DNA of 48,048 bases from contig JASJCR010000075.1 in assembly GCA_030065875.1 (NCBI GenBank), forward strand, positions 1-48,048, written 5' to 3'. The translations under genes were made by a program, and so were the position numbers. Below, in pieces: positions 14,815-23,555 of the stretch. Source of the stretch: Ardenticatenaceae bacterium (GTDB taxonomy: Bacteria; Chloroflexota; Anaerolineae; Promineifilales; Promineifilaceae). A model generated the notes under the pieces. It saw only the letters and a list, made by a program, of their open reading frames with translations, was not told the origin of the DNA and did no database searches. How positions within the stretch are numbered: position 1 is the stretch's first letter; each line of letters opens with the position of its first letter.

Positions 14815-16547
14815 TTCGTCTGTTTGACCTGCTGTGCTTCTTTTAAGAGGGAACGTGCGCCAACTTTAGCCAAATCCTCTTTGGTTCCTAACATCGCGCC
14901 TAATTCTGCGACCCTCGCTTGATGATCTAGCCGTGTGACCAAAGTGGTAGTCTTGGCGTTTGCCACCTCCTTCTGCACGTGAAAGTGAATATCCCCAAAA
15001 CCGGCCATCTGGGGCAAATGGGTGACGACCAATACCTGATGGCCGGCTTTTCCAGCCAGCTCCCAAAGCTTTTGCCCCACCACCGAGCCGATACGGCCGC
15101 CAATTCCCTGATCAATTTCGTCAAAAATTAACGTCGGCGTTTCATCAACTCGAGCCAGAGCGGTTTTTAATGACAGCATAATGCGCGCAGTCTCCCCTCC
15201 GCTGGCTACCTTGGCCATCGGTTTGGGTGGCTCACCAGGATTGGCCGAAAGCAAGAATTCAACCAGGTCGATGCCCATTTGATCAAACCCCAGGCGATGT
15301 TCCCCTACATACACCCCATCGGCCGCTTCCTGGGTCCTAAATTGAACGGAGAAAGTGGCTTCCATTCGTAAATCTTTTAGCTCCGCTTCTACGTTGGAGG
15401 CTAACTTCTGGGCTGCAGACTGCCTCTTTGTGGACAAGGCGGCCGCCAGTTGACCCAATCGTTTTAATTCGCCATCAATTTGGGTGTTAAGCTCAGCCAG
15501 ACGTTGATCGCTATTTTCAAGTAGATCGAGTTCGACAAACGCCTCATCACGCATCGACAGGATTTCTTCAACTGTACCGCCATACTTGCGCTTGAGGCGG
15601 TTAATCAAGTCGAGGCGCTCTTCTAAAAAATTGAGTCGGCCGGGGTCGTGTTCCAAACCATCTTGATAAAGACGCAGATTCATGGCCACATCACCCAATT
15701 CCGAGACAACGCCCTGTAATTGTGCCAGCGTTTCCGCCTGTTCAGGATCAAGCCGGGCTACGGTACTCAATGCGGCTTCTGCCTGGCTGGCCAAATCTGT
15801 TGCTCCAGGCGTGTCGTCTTCTTCCAGCCCAGAAAGAGAAGACAAGGCATTGGCAACGGCTTCAATCAGCTGCTGCATATTGCCCAAACGAGATCTTTCG
15901 GTACGGACCTCTTCTTCTTCCCCCACTGTAAGCTGCGCCTCATCGATTTCTTCAATCTGAAATTTCAAATAATCAACTCTTTGCTGACGAGTTGACTCAT
16001 TTTGGCGCAAAATAGTAAATTCTTTTTCCAATTTTCGCAGGGCTTTGACTTTCTCAGCGAAGAGAAGCTGCTCTTCAGTTAATCCGGCATAGGCGTCGAG
16101 CAGAGGCAAATGGGATTTCGGGTTGAGCAGGCGGAGATGGTCACCCTGTCCGTGAATGCCCACCAAATATTCACCAATTTCCCGCAGCTGGCCAACGCGT
16201 ACCGTTATCCCGTTTATGCGGCAAATATTGCGGCCGGAATCGCGCAGCTCGCGGGCTAATATGAGCTGATGGGGGTCATCTGGATCAAGAAGCTCTTGAC
16301 CAGATAGGAACTGCTGCAGTTCTTCTAAATCTTTCGAGAGTTCAAAAATTGCTTCGACATAGGTGCGATCGCGGCCGGCACGAATAAATGAACTATCCGC
16401 CCGGCCGCCCAATATCAGACCGATCGCGTCTAAAATAATAGACTTACCGGCCCCGGTTTCTCCAGTTAGCACGTTGAATCCGGAACCAAACTGAAGGTGG
16501 AGGTCAGCGATGATGGCAAAATTCTTGATGGTTAACTCGGCAAGCAT
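14811..16547 (-). CDS. recN: DNA repair protein RecN
   Basis: 578 aa, a usual length. RecN is an SMC-like ATPase acting at double-strand breaks with RecA. The Walker A motif GETGAGKS is at residues 29-36. A long coiled-coil middle follows (about 150-370), with the ABC signature-like region ASGGETARIMLSL and Walker B TLIFDEIDQGIGG in the C-terminal part. The start lies 29 bp after the TPR/B-box gene and the two are probably co-transcribed. No GAAC-N4-GTTC box is seen in front of that upstream gene, so SOS control is not evident here. Confidence 0.95.
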   Translation of the reverse strand: MLAELTIKNFAIIADLHLQFGSGFNVLTGETGAGKSIILDAIGLILGGRADSSFIRAGRDRTYVEAIFELSKDLEELQQFLSGQELLDPDDPHQLILARELRDSGRNICRINGITVRVGQLREIGEYLVGIHGQGDHLRLLNPKSHLPLLDAYAGLTEEQLLFAEKVKALRKLEKEFTILRQNESTRQQRVDYLKFQIEEIDEAQLTVGEEEEVRTERSRLGNMQQLIEAVANALSSLSGLEEDDTPGATDLASQAEAALSTVARLDPEQAETLAQLQGVVSELGDVAMNLRLYQDGLEHDPGRLNFLEERLDLINRLKRKYGGTVEEILSMRDEAFVELDLLENSDQRLAELNTQIDGELKRLGQLAAALSTKRQSAAQKLASNVEAELKDLRMEATFSVQFRTQEAADGVYVGEHRLGFDQMGIDLVEFLLSANPGEPPKPMAKVASGGETARIMLSLKTALARVDETPTLIFDEIDQGIGGRIGSVVGQKLWELAGKAGHQVLVVTHLPQMAGFGDIHFHVQKEVANAKTTTLVTRLDHQARVAELGAMLGTKEDLAKVGARSLLKEAQQVKQTN

Positions 16548-16576
16548 AAGCCTCTATTTTAGCGCACAATGTTCCC

Positions 16577-17488
16577 TCAGCGTAGGAAGTAATACGCGGC
16601 GCTGCCGGCCACAAAGCTGTATATTCCCGGCATCAGAAGCAAAGTGAGCCCGCCAAACCCGCCACCAAACATTAAAGCAACCAATCCAAAAAACAAGGCC
16701 GGCAACAAACCACCGGCAACAATCAGTCCGGCGATTAAACGCGGCATATAGCGGCCACGACGACGACCGATCGCCCGAAATGTCAACCGGGCAATGAGCG
16801 TGCCAATTCCGGAGCCAACCGCAGCGACGATAAAGAAGAAGAAAAAACCAAATCCTCCACCAAACAAGGTTATCAAATATCCGGCAACCAGGCTTAAAGG
16901 AAAAGCCACAGCAGACGCTAGAATATAATCACTGGATTTGGCGTTAAAATACTCCGCCTCAATTTCGCGCAAACACTCCGGACAGCGATATCCAACCGAG
17001 GTGCGGTTGGCGCATTTGACGCATATCGGCCGGTTACATCGGTTGCAGCGCAAGTTGGTTTCCGTATCAGGATGACGGTAACAAACCAGCGGCTGATCTT
17101 CCGCAAGCGCTTCAAATTTCGTTTCGTCAACCGGTTTTGCGGCCGGAAGGGGAAAAGTCGGTAAGGTTGAGGGCTGCGATACAGCCGCCTCCGATCGAAC
17201 AGGCTCTGTTTCGACTACCGCTTCCTGCTCTTCCGGCACAAGTTCGCCGTTGAGAATTTTTATCGCCCGCTTCGCCCCTTCGTGGTTCGGGTCAAGCCCC
17301 AACGCTTTGTCGAATGCCTCTCGCTGCTCCGTCTCAGTTGGCAAAACGGTGCCTAACCCCACCCAGGCTTCGGGCAATTCGGGAGCCTCGTCAATAATTT
17401 CTCGGTAAAGTTGCTCAGCGGCCGTGCGTTTCCCGGATTCTGCAACCCGGCTTGCCTGCCGCAGTAAATTTCTAAGTCGTGGTGTCAT
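16577..17488 (-). CDS. TPR and B-box-type zinc-finger membrane protein
   Basis: 303 aa in three parts. Residues 1-75 form a tetratricopeptide-like helical region (AEQLYREIIDEAPELPEAWV). Residues about 130-170 are a zinc-binding segment with paired cysteines and a His (CYRHPDTETNLRCNRC, then ICVKCANRT and YRCPEC), resembling a B-box or treble-clef finger. The C-terminal part has about four membrane helices rich in Gly and Phe. Such proteins are frequent and uncharacterised in Chloroflexota. The close spacing with recN suggests shared transcription, though not necessarily shared function. Confidence 0.75.
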   Translation of the reverse strand: MTPRLRNLLRQASRVAESGKRTAAEQLYREIIDEAPELPEAWVGLGTVLPTETEQREAFDKALGLDPNHEGAKRAIKILNGELVPEEQEAVVETEPVRSEAAVSQPSTLPTFPLPAAKPVDETKFEALAEDQPLVCYRHPDTETNLRCNRCNRPICVKCANRTSVGYRCPECLREIEAEYFNAKSSDYILASAVAFPLSLVAGYLITLFGGGFGFFFFFIVAAVGSGIGTLIARLTFRAIGRRRGRYMPRLIAGLIVAGGLLPALFFGLVALMFGGGFGGLTLLLMPGIYSFVAGSAAYYFLR

Positions 17489-17683
17489 AATAAATTTCCC
17501 AAAAATGGTGCCGTCAGGAATACGTTGTTGACCCTATCATAAAGAACCATACTTTTGTTAAAATTGGGACAAAATCTTCATTTTTCGAATAACCGCTTAT
17601 CCTGATGGTCACAACATTATTTAACAAATAGATGCGACACAGTACGCTATTTTTCCCTGAAAATTGCAAAATCTAATATTGAA

Positions 17684-18508
17684 TTAGCGTTCAAACCCCA
17701 GGCGTTTCATCAGACGATTGTAAAAATATCCCCGCTGACCGACCCGAATAAAGCTCGCTTCGTGAGAATGCTTGTGGATCAAAATTTCGTCTTCACTTTT
17801 GATCGGAATGACGTCTTGACCATCGGCCGTTAATAACGCTTCGTGATCGGTTCGAATTCGAATCCGGACCATCGCTTCCTCGTGCAGCACCAAGGCGCGA
17901 TCAAGACTCAGGTATGGCGCCACAGGCAGTAGCAGAAAGTTGCGCAGTTCTGGCGGAAGCAGGGGGCCACCAGCTGCCATCGAGTAGGCCGTTGACCCGG
18001 TTGGCGTAGCTGCAATTAATGAATCGGCCGTATAGGTGGTGATGGGCTGCCCGTCAACCTGTAAATCCAGACGCACCACTCGGGCATGTGGCCCACCAAT
18101 AACCAGGTCATTTAAGGCCATATAGGATCTTAGCTTCTTCCCGCTTCGGAAATGAGCGGCCTGGAGCATCAAACGGCGCTCAACCCAGTAACGCTCTTCG
18201 AGAAAACGGGTCAAAACATCATCCCATGCTTCAACGGTGGCCTCGCTCAAAAATCCAATTCTTCCCATGTTGACCCCGATAATGGGGGCGCGATGGGGAA
18301 CGGCAAAGCGAGCAGCTCGTAAAATTGAGCCGTCTCCACCTAAAACCACAAGCAAATCACTCTCTGCAGTATGGCGGTGGACTTCTTCCTCATTCCAGGT
18401 TGAGCTAAGCCACGTTTGACAATGTTGGGCATCGAGCCACCTGGCAATCTTTTCGGCCAGCGGGAGCGACTTGGGTTTGTGAGGGTGATGCAGAATGCCG
18501 ATGATCAT
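17684..18508 (-). CDS. nadK: NAD kinase
   Basis: 274 aa. NAD kinase phosphorylates NAD to NADP in the cytoplasm. The GGDG motif is at residues 57-60 (VVLGGDGSILRAARF), followed by NMGRIGFLSE, the NE/ND-type motif in ALNDLVIG, and TPTGSTAYSMAAGGP near 165-180, all diagnostic for the family. It lies 15 bp downstream of hisS with no terminator between, so the two are probably one transcript. No clear ribosome site precedes the ATG at 18508. Confidence 0.93.
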   Translation of the reverse strand: MIIGILHHPHKPKSLPLAEKIARWLDAQHCQTWLSSTWNEEEVHRHTAESDLLVVLGGDGSILRAARFAVPHRAPIIGVNMGRIGFLSEATVEAWDDVLTRFLEERYWVERRLMLQAAHFRSGKKLRSYMALNDLVIGGPHARVVRLDLQVDGQPITTYTADSLIAATPTGSTAYSMAAGGPLLPPELRNFLLLPVAPYLSLDRALVLHEEAMVRIRIRTDHEALLTADGQDVIPIKSEDEILIHKHSHEASFIRVGQRGYFYNRLMKRLGFER

Positions 18509-18523
18509 AAACGTATTTTTTTG

Positions 18524-19801
18524 TTAAGATAAACGATCGGCCAACCAGTGCGATAATTGGTCAAGTGGCACCTGCAGCTGCTCACCACCACTCTGAAAAT
18601 CCTTGACGGTAACCAAATTATCAGCATACTCGTCTTCACCTACAATCAAGACAAACTGTATGGGGTATTTGTTTGATTCCCGCATCTGACTTTTTAAGCT
18701 TCGGCGGTCACGAGCAAAAGCCATCCGCACGCCAAGACCTTCCTGGCGCAGCCTGGATGCGATTTCAACGGCCGCTATCTTGGTTTCACCACCAAAGTGG
18801 GCCACAAAAATATGGGGTTCTTCTAACGCGGGGGGAACGATCTCTTCCGCCTTTAGCCCCAAAACAGCCCTTTCAATTCCCATGCCAAATCCAACTCCGG
18901 GGGTTGAAGGGCCGCCAATCGCTTCAGCCAACCCATCATAGCGGCCGCCCCCCATCAAAGCGGATTGGGCGCCGATGCGCTGATCCCACACTTCAAATGC
19001 GGTTTTGGTGTAGTAATCAATCCCTCGAACCAGTCGGTGATTAATGGTGTAAGATTCCCCCACCCGCTCGAGCAGGAGGCGCAAATCAGCAAAATGTGAC
19101 CCACAATCCTCACATAAATAATCAATGGTGCGTGGGGCCCTGGCCAAAAGATCATCAATGCCAGGGTCCTTGCTGTCCAAGATACGCTGCGGATTGCGCT
19201 GCAATCTTTCCCGATCGATCTCTGACAGTTTGTCCAGGTGTTCCTGCATAAACGCGGTTAAAGCTTCCACAAAAACCGGTTTGCAAACCGGACAGCCAAC
19301 GCTGTTGAGCTGAAAAGTTAAATCTCTATAGCCCATTTCGCGATAGAGGTTGATAGCGACAAGCATGACCTCTAAATCAGCAACCGGATCGGTTTCGCCC
19401 AATATCTCGCAGTCAAATTGATTGTGCTGCCGAAATCGGCCGGCCTGCGGCCGTTCCCTTCGAAAAATCGGCCCAAAAGTAAAGAGCTTGACCGGTTGGG
19501 TCCAATTTTGCATCCCATTTTGCACATATGCTCGAACAAGCCCGGCCGTAAACTCCGGCCGCAAGGTTATTAAATCGCCGTCGGATTCCTCAATTGAGTA
19601 CATCTCTTTTTTGACGAAGAAATCCGATGCGGTGCCAACCCCTCGTTCGAACAAACTGTTTTTTTCGATAATCGGCACATCCACTCGGGAAAAGCCATAC
19701 CGGCGGGCCAAGTCAGCCGCCGTACTCATGAAATACTCCCAATAAGGCTGATCCTCAGGTAATATATCTTGAAACCCTTTAAGCCGTTGAATCGCTGACA
19801 A
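18524..19801 (-). CDS. hisS: Histidyl-tRNA synthetase
   Basis: 425 aa from TTG 19801. The class II synthetase motifs are present: RLKGFQDILPEDQ at the N terminus, motif 2 with FRRERPQAGRFRQHNQFD, the histidine-specific LVRGIDYYTKTAFEV, and motif 3 with GVGFGMGIERAVL. The C-terminal anticodon-binding domain starts near residue 335. The TTG start is chosen because GGAGG lies exactly 6 nt upstream and the family normally begins at this point. A longer frame reaches 19924 but adds 41 unconserved residues and would include the promoter. It is followed at 15 bp by NAD kinase. Confidence 0.95.
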   Translation of the reverse strand: MSAIQRLKGFQDILPEDQPYWEYFMSTAADLARRYGFSRVDVPIIEKNSLFERGVGTASDFFVKKEMYSIEESDGDLITLRPEFTAGLVRAYVQNGMQNWTQPVKLFTFGPIFRRERPQAGRFRQHNQFDCEILGETDPVADLEVMLVAINLYREMGYRDLTFQLNSVGCPVCKPVFVEALTAFMQEHLDKLSEIDRERLQRNPQRILDSKDPGIDDLLARAPRTIDYLCEDCGSHFADLRLLLERVGESYTINHRLVRGIDYYTKTAFEVWDQRIGAQSALMGGGRYDGLAEAIGGPSTPGVGFGMGIERAVLGLKAEEIVPPALEEPHIFVAHFGGETKIAAVEIASRLRQEGLGVRMAFARDRRSLKSQMRESNKYPIQFVLIVGEDEYADNLVTVKDFQSGGEQLQVPLDQLSHWLADRLS

Positions 19802-19821
19802 AATCTGCCTCCAATATTTTC

Positions 19822-19842
19822 TGCGTCTAAGGTAAAGACGCA
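19822..19842 (-). other. Small hairpin in the hisS leader
   Basis: TGCGTCT (19822-19828) and AGACGCA (19836-19842) form a perfect 7-bp stem with a 7-nt loop, about 12 nt upstream of the GGAGG of hisS. It may tune translation; it does not resemble a T-box. Confidence 0.35.
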
Positions 19843-19850
19843 ACTCCTCA

Positions 19851-19879
19851 ATTATAGAGAGTTGATCATAAATCCCCAA
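19851..19879 (-). promoter_or_regulatory. hisS-nadK promoter candidate
   Basis: Minus strand: TTGGGG (19874-19879), a 17-bp spacer and a perfect TATAAT (19851-19856). Initiation near 19844 would place the small hairpin at the 5' end of the leader. Confidence 0.5.
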
Positions 19880-19978
19880 TTGAATTCTAAAAATCAGATG
19901 GATTTTTACCGACTTTATACTCAAAGTGCCGGTTGATAACTAAAATAGGGTTCCATTTCAATTATCGGAGGAGAAAAG

Positions 19979-21556
19979 GTGACTACTTCTAAATCAATCA
20001 ATTTACTGCTCATGATAACCCTACCTATAGGGTTGCTGATTTTTCTCATGTCGGCCGTTGCCGGAGCGGCGCCTGCGGCCGACCCCCCGGCGCTTTCCCT
20101 CAAACCGATCGCCAACGGGTTTGCAAACCCATTGGCCGTTGTGGCCTCGCCGCTGGAAAATGATGGGCGGCTCTTTGTTCTCCAAAAAGAAGGGGGCATC
20201 AGAGTAATCGATAAAAACGGTCAGGTTCTGCCAGATTTGTTTTTAGATGTGGGGTCTTTAATCGGAACAGCCGGTGAGCGCGGCTTGTTAGGAATGGCTT
20301 TTGATCCAAATTTTAGTGAAAATGGCCATTTTTACCTCAATTACACTCGCAAAAGTGACGGCGCAACCATGGTGTCCCGTTTTACCTTGGATTCCCCCCT
20401 GGCAAACCAGGGAAACATCGCGACGGAGAAACCCATCATCCGCATTCCCCAAGATTTTGAGAACCACAACGGTGGAGATATTCACTTTGGACCGGACGGG
20501 TATTTGTATATCGCCCTTGGTGATGGCGGAAGCGGTGATGATCCAAACAATCGCGCTCAAACCCTAAGCAACCTGCTGGGAAGTATTTTACGCATCGATA
20601 TTGACGAAACAGCCGGCTTACCGGCCGATTGTGGCCAGATCGGCAGCTATTCCGTTCCCGCAGACAATCCTTTTGTCAACGAAGCTGGGGCGTGTAATGA
20701 AATTTGGGCGTATGGCATTAGAAATGCCTGGCGCATGAGCTTTGACCGGCTGACCGGCGATATGTACTTTGGTGATGTTGGTCAAAACAGTCGCGAAGAA
20801 GTCAACTTTCAACCAGCCAGCAGTAGCGGTGGTGAAAATTACGGCTGGCGATGTTTAGAAGGAAATATCCCCACACCCGGTGTTCCGGCGTGCACGCCAG
20901 GAGGCAATTACGTTCCGCCCATTTACGATTATCCACGGACATTAGGCAATTCAGTCACCGGAGGATACGTTTATCGAGGGGAAAGTTTTCCGCGTATGAA
21001 GGGAATTTATATCTTTGGGGATTTTGGGAGTGGTCAGTTGTTCCGTTCGGTAAATGATGGGGGTTGGTCAACCACCGTGGCCGAAGATTTGAGTATCTCC
21101 ATCGTTTCCTTTGATGAAACCAACGAAGGTGAATTACTGGTCGTTGATTATAGCGGTGGTGCAGTGTATCAAATTATCGATGAGCTCGGTTTAAACGTGG
21201 CGCAAGATGGGCCAACCGTGGTGCAAAATGGACAGCAAACGGAGCTTTCCTTTACCGTTACTAATGTAGGGTCTGCAATCGCGCCGGCCGTGGTGTTGAC
21301 GAACACACTTCCAGCCGGGGTCAGCTATGTATCGGGTGGCAGTTGGGATGGTAGCACGGTGACCTGGAATCTTGGGGATTTGAGCGTGGGCGGTGATACA
21401 ACCGTTTCATTAACCGTGACGTCTACGCAAACTTATACCAACAGCCAGGTATTTGCCACAGCCACAGGAATCGATGCGGTTCAGGGAGAAGCGGTGCGCG
21501 TTTTCTCTTTTGATCAGATTTATAATTTATTCCTGCCGGTGGCTGTTAGAGAATAG
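19979..21556 (+). CDS. Secreted PQQ-type glucose/sorbosone dehydrogenase with C-terminal DUF11-like domain
   Basis: 525 aa from GTG 19979, supported by GGAGG 8 nt upstream. A signal peptide spans about residues 1-32. Residues about 40-390 match the glucose/sorbosone dehydrogenase beta-propeller family (PF07995): NGFANPLAVV, GERGLLGMAFDPNF, HNGGDIHFGPDGYLYIALGD and WAYGIRNAWRMSFD are typical. These enzymes oxidise sugars or other alcohols with PQQ, though many homologues have undefined substrates. Residues about 400-505 form a DUF11/CARDB-like beta-sandwich (LSFTVTNVG, TLPAGVSYVSGG). The protein ends with YNLFLPVAVRE, a C-terminal motif frequent in secreted Chloroflexota proteins. Confidence 0.85.
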   Translation: MTTSKSINLLLMITLPIGLLIFLMSAVAGAAPAADPPALSLKPIANGFANPLAVVASPLENDGRLFVLQKEGGIRVIDKNGQVLPDLFLDVGSLIGTAGERGLLGMAFDPNFSENGHFYLNYTRKSDGATMVSRFTLDSPLANQGNIATEKPIIRIPQDFENHNGGDIHFGPDGYLYIALGDGGSGDDPNNRAQTLSNLLGSILRIDIDETAGLPADCGQIGSYSVPADNPFVNEAGACNEIWAYGIRNAWRMSFDRLTGDMYFGDVGQNSREEVNFQPASSSGGENYGWRCLEGNIPTPGVPACTPGGNYVPPIYDYPRTLGNSVTGGYVYRGESFPRMKGIYIFGDFGSGQLFRSVNDGGWSTTVAEDLSISIVSFDETNEGELLVVDYSGGAVYQIIDELGLNVAQDGPTVVQNGQQTELSFTVTNVGSAIAPAVVLTNTLPAGVSYVSGGSWDGSTVTWNLGDLSVGGDTTVSLTVTSTQTYTNSQVFATATGIDAVQGEAVRVFSFDQIYNLFLPVAVRE

Positions 21557-21584
21557 CTATCCCCTTACCGAACCTGCGGGAAAG

Positions 21585-21615
21585 GATTGGTCCAATCTTT
21601 GAGATTGGACCAATC
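21585..21615. repeat. Double palindrome between convergent genes
   Basis: GATTGGTCCAATCT (21585-21598) and AGATTGGACCAATC (21602-21615) are perfect inverted repeats around TTG. Each arm is itself a near-palindrome, so a cruciform or alternative small hairpins could form. There is no T-run. It may act as a bidirectional end-of-transcript structure or be a REP-like element. Confidence 0.55.
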
Positions 21616-21655
21616 TGAAAACAAGTGTCAGATTAAGGCGCCCTTACAAATATCG

Positions 21656-22639
21656 TTAATTCCACGGCAGTGCGGCCCGGGTCTGCCAGTAGACCTCGGC
21701 CGTTTCATTCACCTGGCCGATTAAACTCACAATTCGTGGATTATTTATCCAGGCCATCGCCGCTAAATTGCTTTCCAATTGACTTCTTTGGGCGGCACCA
21801 CTGAGGATTACCGCCCCCCACGGCCGGCTGAGGGCCGCGGCAATGGCCACAACATCGGTTGTTACCCCAAGATCCCGCGCGGCCTGATCAATTTCCGGAT
21901 GGGTTTGCTGCACTTTTGGCGTCAGGCGGCCGTTGGCCACCACTTCCTTTACAATCACCCCCCATCCGGCGCTGGCTGCCTCTTCGAGCCACGGCTCAAC
22001 AGATGTCTCCAGCAAATTCCAGGTGGCTTGGACCGATTGAAAAAGGTGCTCGCCATCTCTTTTAACATTCAGCGCTTTTTCCAACGTTTCCCCCTGTTTC
22101 GGACCAGACAAGCTTAATCCGATGACCCAACCCAGGCTGCTGCGTAACCGAGCCAGTTCATCTAATACCGATTCATTGGTCAATACGCCGCTGTCGATCG
22201 TTGCGGAGTGAATGTGATAAATATTCAGAAATCGACCTAAATAATTGCGGCTCTCCTCAGCTTGACGGGTTAGAACCGGCAACGAGTGCTCTTTCACTTC
22301 ATGATGTTCCGCTTCCACCCGCCAATTCGCAGTATAGGTGTAACCCCATTTGGAACCAATGACCAGATTGGCTGGATCAATCAACCGCTTTTTAAGCCAT
22401 GATGCCAAAAATTGCTCGGCGCGGCCATAAGAGCGGGCAGCATCGAAGTAGCGCACGCCGGCCGCCCAAGCCGTGTCGAGAACCTGGTGTGCATGATGCT
22501 CCATTTGTTCAACCTGGTATTCTTCTCGCAGATCGTCTTGGTGACCCAACGTGATATACCCCGGCCGGCCGAGTGCCGCTAGCCCCAGGCCCAAAGCCGT
22601 TGTCTTTAATCCCGTCCGCCCAAATTCTTTTTCTATCAC
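21656..22639 (-). CDS. Aldo/keto reductase
   Basis: 327 aa from GTG 22639, chosen because GGAG lies 7 nt upstream and the conserved EFGRTGLKTTALGLG begins just after it. A longer frame to 22711 would translate the purine-rich leader. The AKR tetrad is visible: Asp and Tyr in RYFDAARSYGRAE, Lys in VIGSKWGY, and His in IYHIHSA. The C-terminal half keeps the NADPH-binding pattern of the barrel (AVILSGAAQRSQLESNLAA). It reduces an aldehyde or ketone with NADPH in the cytoplasm; the substrate is unknown. Confidence 0.85.
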   Translation of the reverse strand: MIEKEFGRTGLKTTALGLGLAALGRPGYITLGHQDDLREEYQVEQMEHHAHQVLDTAWAAGVRYFDAARSYGRAEQFLASWLKKRLIDPANLVIGSKWGYTYTANWRVEAEHHEVKEHSLPVLTRQAEESRNYLGRFLNIYHIHSATIDSGVLTNESVLDELARLRSSLGWVIGLSLSGPKQGETLEKALNVKRDGEHLFQSVQATWNLLETSVEPWLEEAASAGWGVIVKEVVANGRLTPKVQQTHPEIDQAARDLGVTTDVVAIAAALSRPWGAVILSGAAQRSQLESNLAAMAWINNPRIVSLIGQVNETAEVYWQTRAALPWN

Positions 22640-22643
22640 GATT

Positions 22644-22692
22644 GAACTCCTTTCTCTCATCTCTTTTCTCTCTTCTCTATTCTTCTCAATGT
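22644..22692 (-). repeat. Purine-rich AGAGAAG tract in the aldo/keto reductase leader
   Basis: On the minus strand the leader is an almost pure A/G run (GAGAAGAATAGAGAAGAGAG and onward) ending in the AAAGGAG ribosome site. It closely resembles the tract at 6931-6990, which also precedes a start codon. Confidence 0.6.
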
Positions 22693-22820
22693 TGGAGATC
22701 GGTTGGACCATATACGGTGTTTATACAGAGTATGTTATAAAATCACTTCATCGACCAAACATCAATAAAAATTAACCATTTTGGCCAGGTGGCCATTAAA
22801 CTGTTTAGGAGGTACATCCC

Positions 22821-23432
22821 GTGACCATTCAACCATTCTACTTTGATGACGAGCCCGAAGAAGAGGGTGAAGAAAAACAAAACGACCGGCCCAAAAGCTG
22901 GATGGAAAAAATGATGGAGTCGCGCACGATCATGTTGTTTGGGGAAATCAACATGAAAGTGGCCCGCGAAATGAGCGAAAAGCTGCTCTTAATGGCCAAT
23001 GAATCAGATGACCCAATCACCCTGTACGTGAATTCTCCAGGGGGACATGTTGAATCGGGCGACACGATTTTTGATATGATTCGCTACATTAAGCCCCGCG
23101 TTCGGATCGTTGGCACCGGATGGGTGGCCAGTGCCGGGGCGTTAATTTACGCTTCAGTTCCTGTTGAAGACCGTTATACCCTTCCCCACACCCGCTACAT
23201 GATTCACCAACCGCTGGGCGGTGTTCGTGGTCAGGCGGCAGATATCGCCATTGAAGCGGAAGAAATCATGAAAATGCGCGGCCGTCTCGAAAAAATCTTT
23301 GCCGAACAAACCGGCCAACCATTGGACCAGGTCAAGCAGGATATGGAGCGCAATTTCTGGATGTCGGCCACGGAAGCCCAGGAGTATGGACTGGTTGGAA
23401 AAATCATTAACGACGCCACCGACCTAGACTAG
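22821..23432 (+). CDS. clpP: ClpP-family protease subunit with Asn in the catalytic triad
   Basis: 203 aa from GTG 22821, with AGGAGG 8 nt upstream. ClpP forms the barrel-shaped proteolytic core used by Clp ATPases. The nucleophile is Ser104 in GWVASAGALIY and the general base is His129 in MIHQPLGG. The position of the usual catalytic Asp, in ERDRF-type sequences, is Asn178 here (MERNFWMS). Listeria ClpP1 has a comparable Asn and is known to work best in a mixed complex with ClpP2. The N terminus is unusually acidic (about residues 8-20). No clpX is adjacent. A clear terminator follows. Confidence 0.9.
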   Translation: MTIQPFYFDDEPEEEGEEKQNDRPKSWMEKMMESRTIMLFGEINMKVAREMSEKLLLMANESDDPITLYVNSPGGHVESGDTIFDMIRYIKPRVRIVGTGWVASAGALIYASVPVEDRYTLPHTRYMIHQPLGGVRGQAADIAIEAEEIMKMRGRLEKIFAEQTGQPLDQVKQDMERNFWMSATEAQEYGLVGKIINDATDLD

Positions 23433-23464
23433 GTCTGCTTACCCTTTAAGGGTGTAAACCATCG

Positions 23465-23511
23465 GGAACGCAGAGAGCTTTTAAAAATTTTCTCTGCGTT
23501 CCTAAATTTTT
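23465..23511 (+). terminator. Rho-independent terminator of clpP
   Basis: GGAACGCAGAGA (23465-23476) pairs perfectly with TCTCTGCGTTCC (23491-23502) around an A/T-rich loop. A TAAATTTTT tail follows, 32 bp after the clpP stop. Confidence 0.8.
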
Positions 23512-23555
23512 CGCGGTGAAAGGGGTTTGTAAACACCGGATAACCCCTCACAAAA

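Noticed and set aside
19802..19924. Longer HisS start giving 466 aa
   Set aside because: The extra residues are not family-like, the region holds a TATAAT promoter element, and TTG 19801 has GGAGG at ideal spacing.
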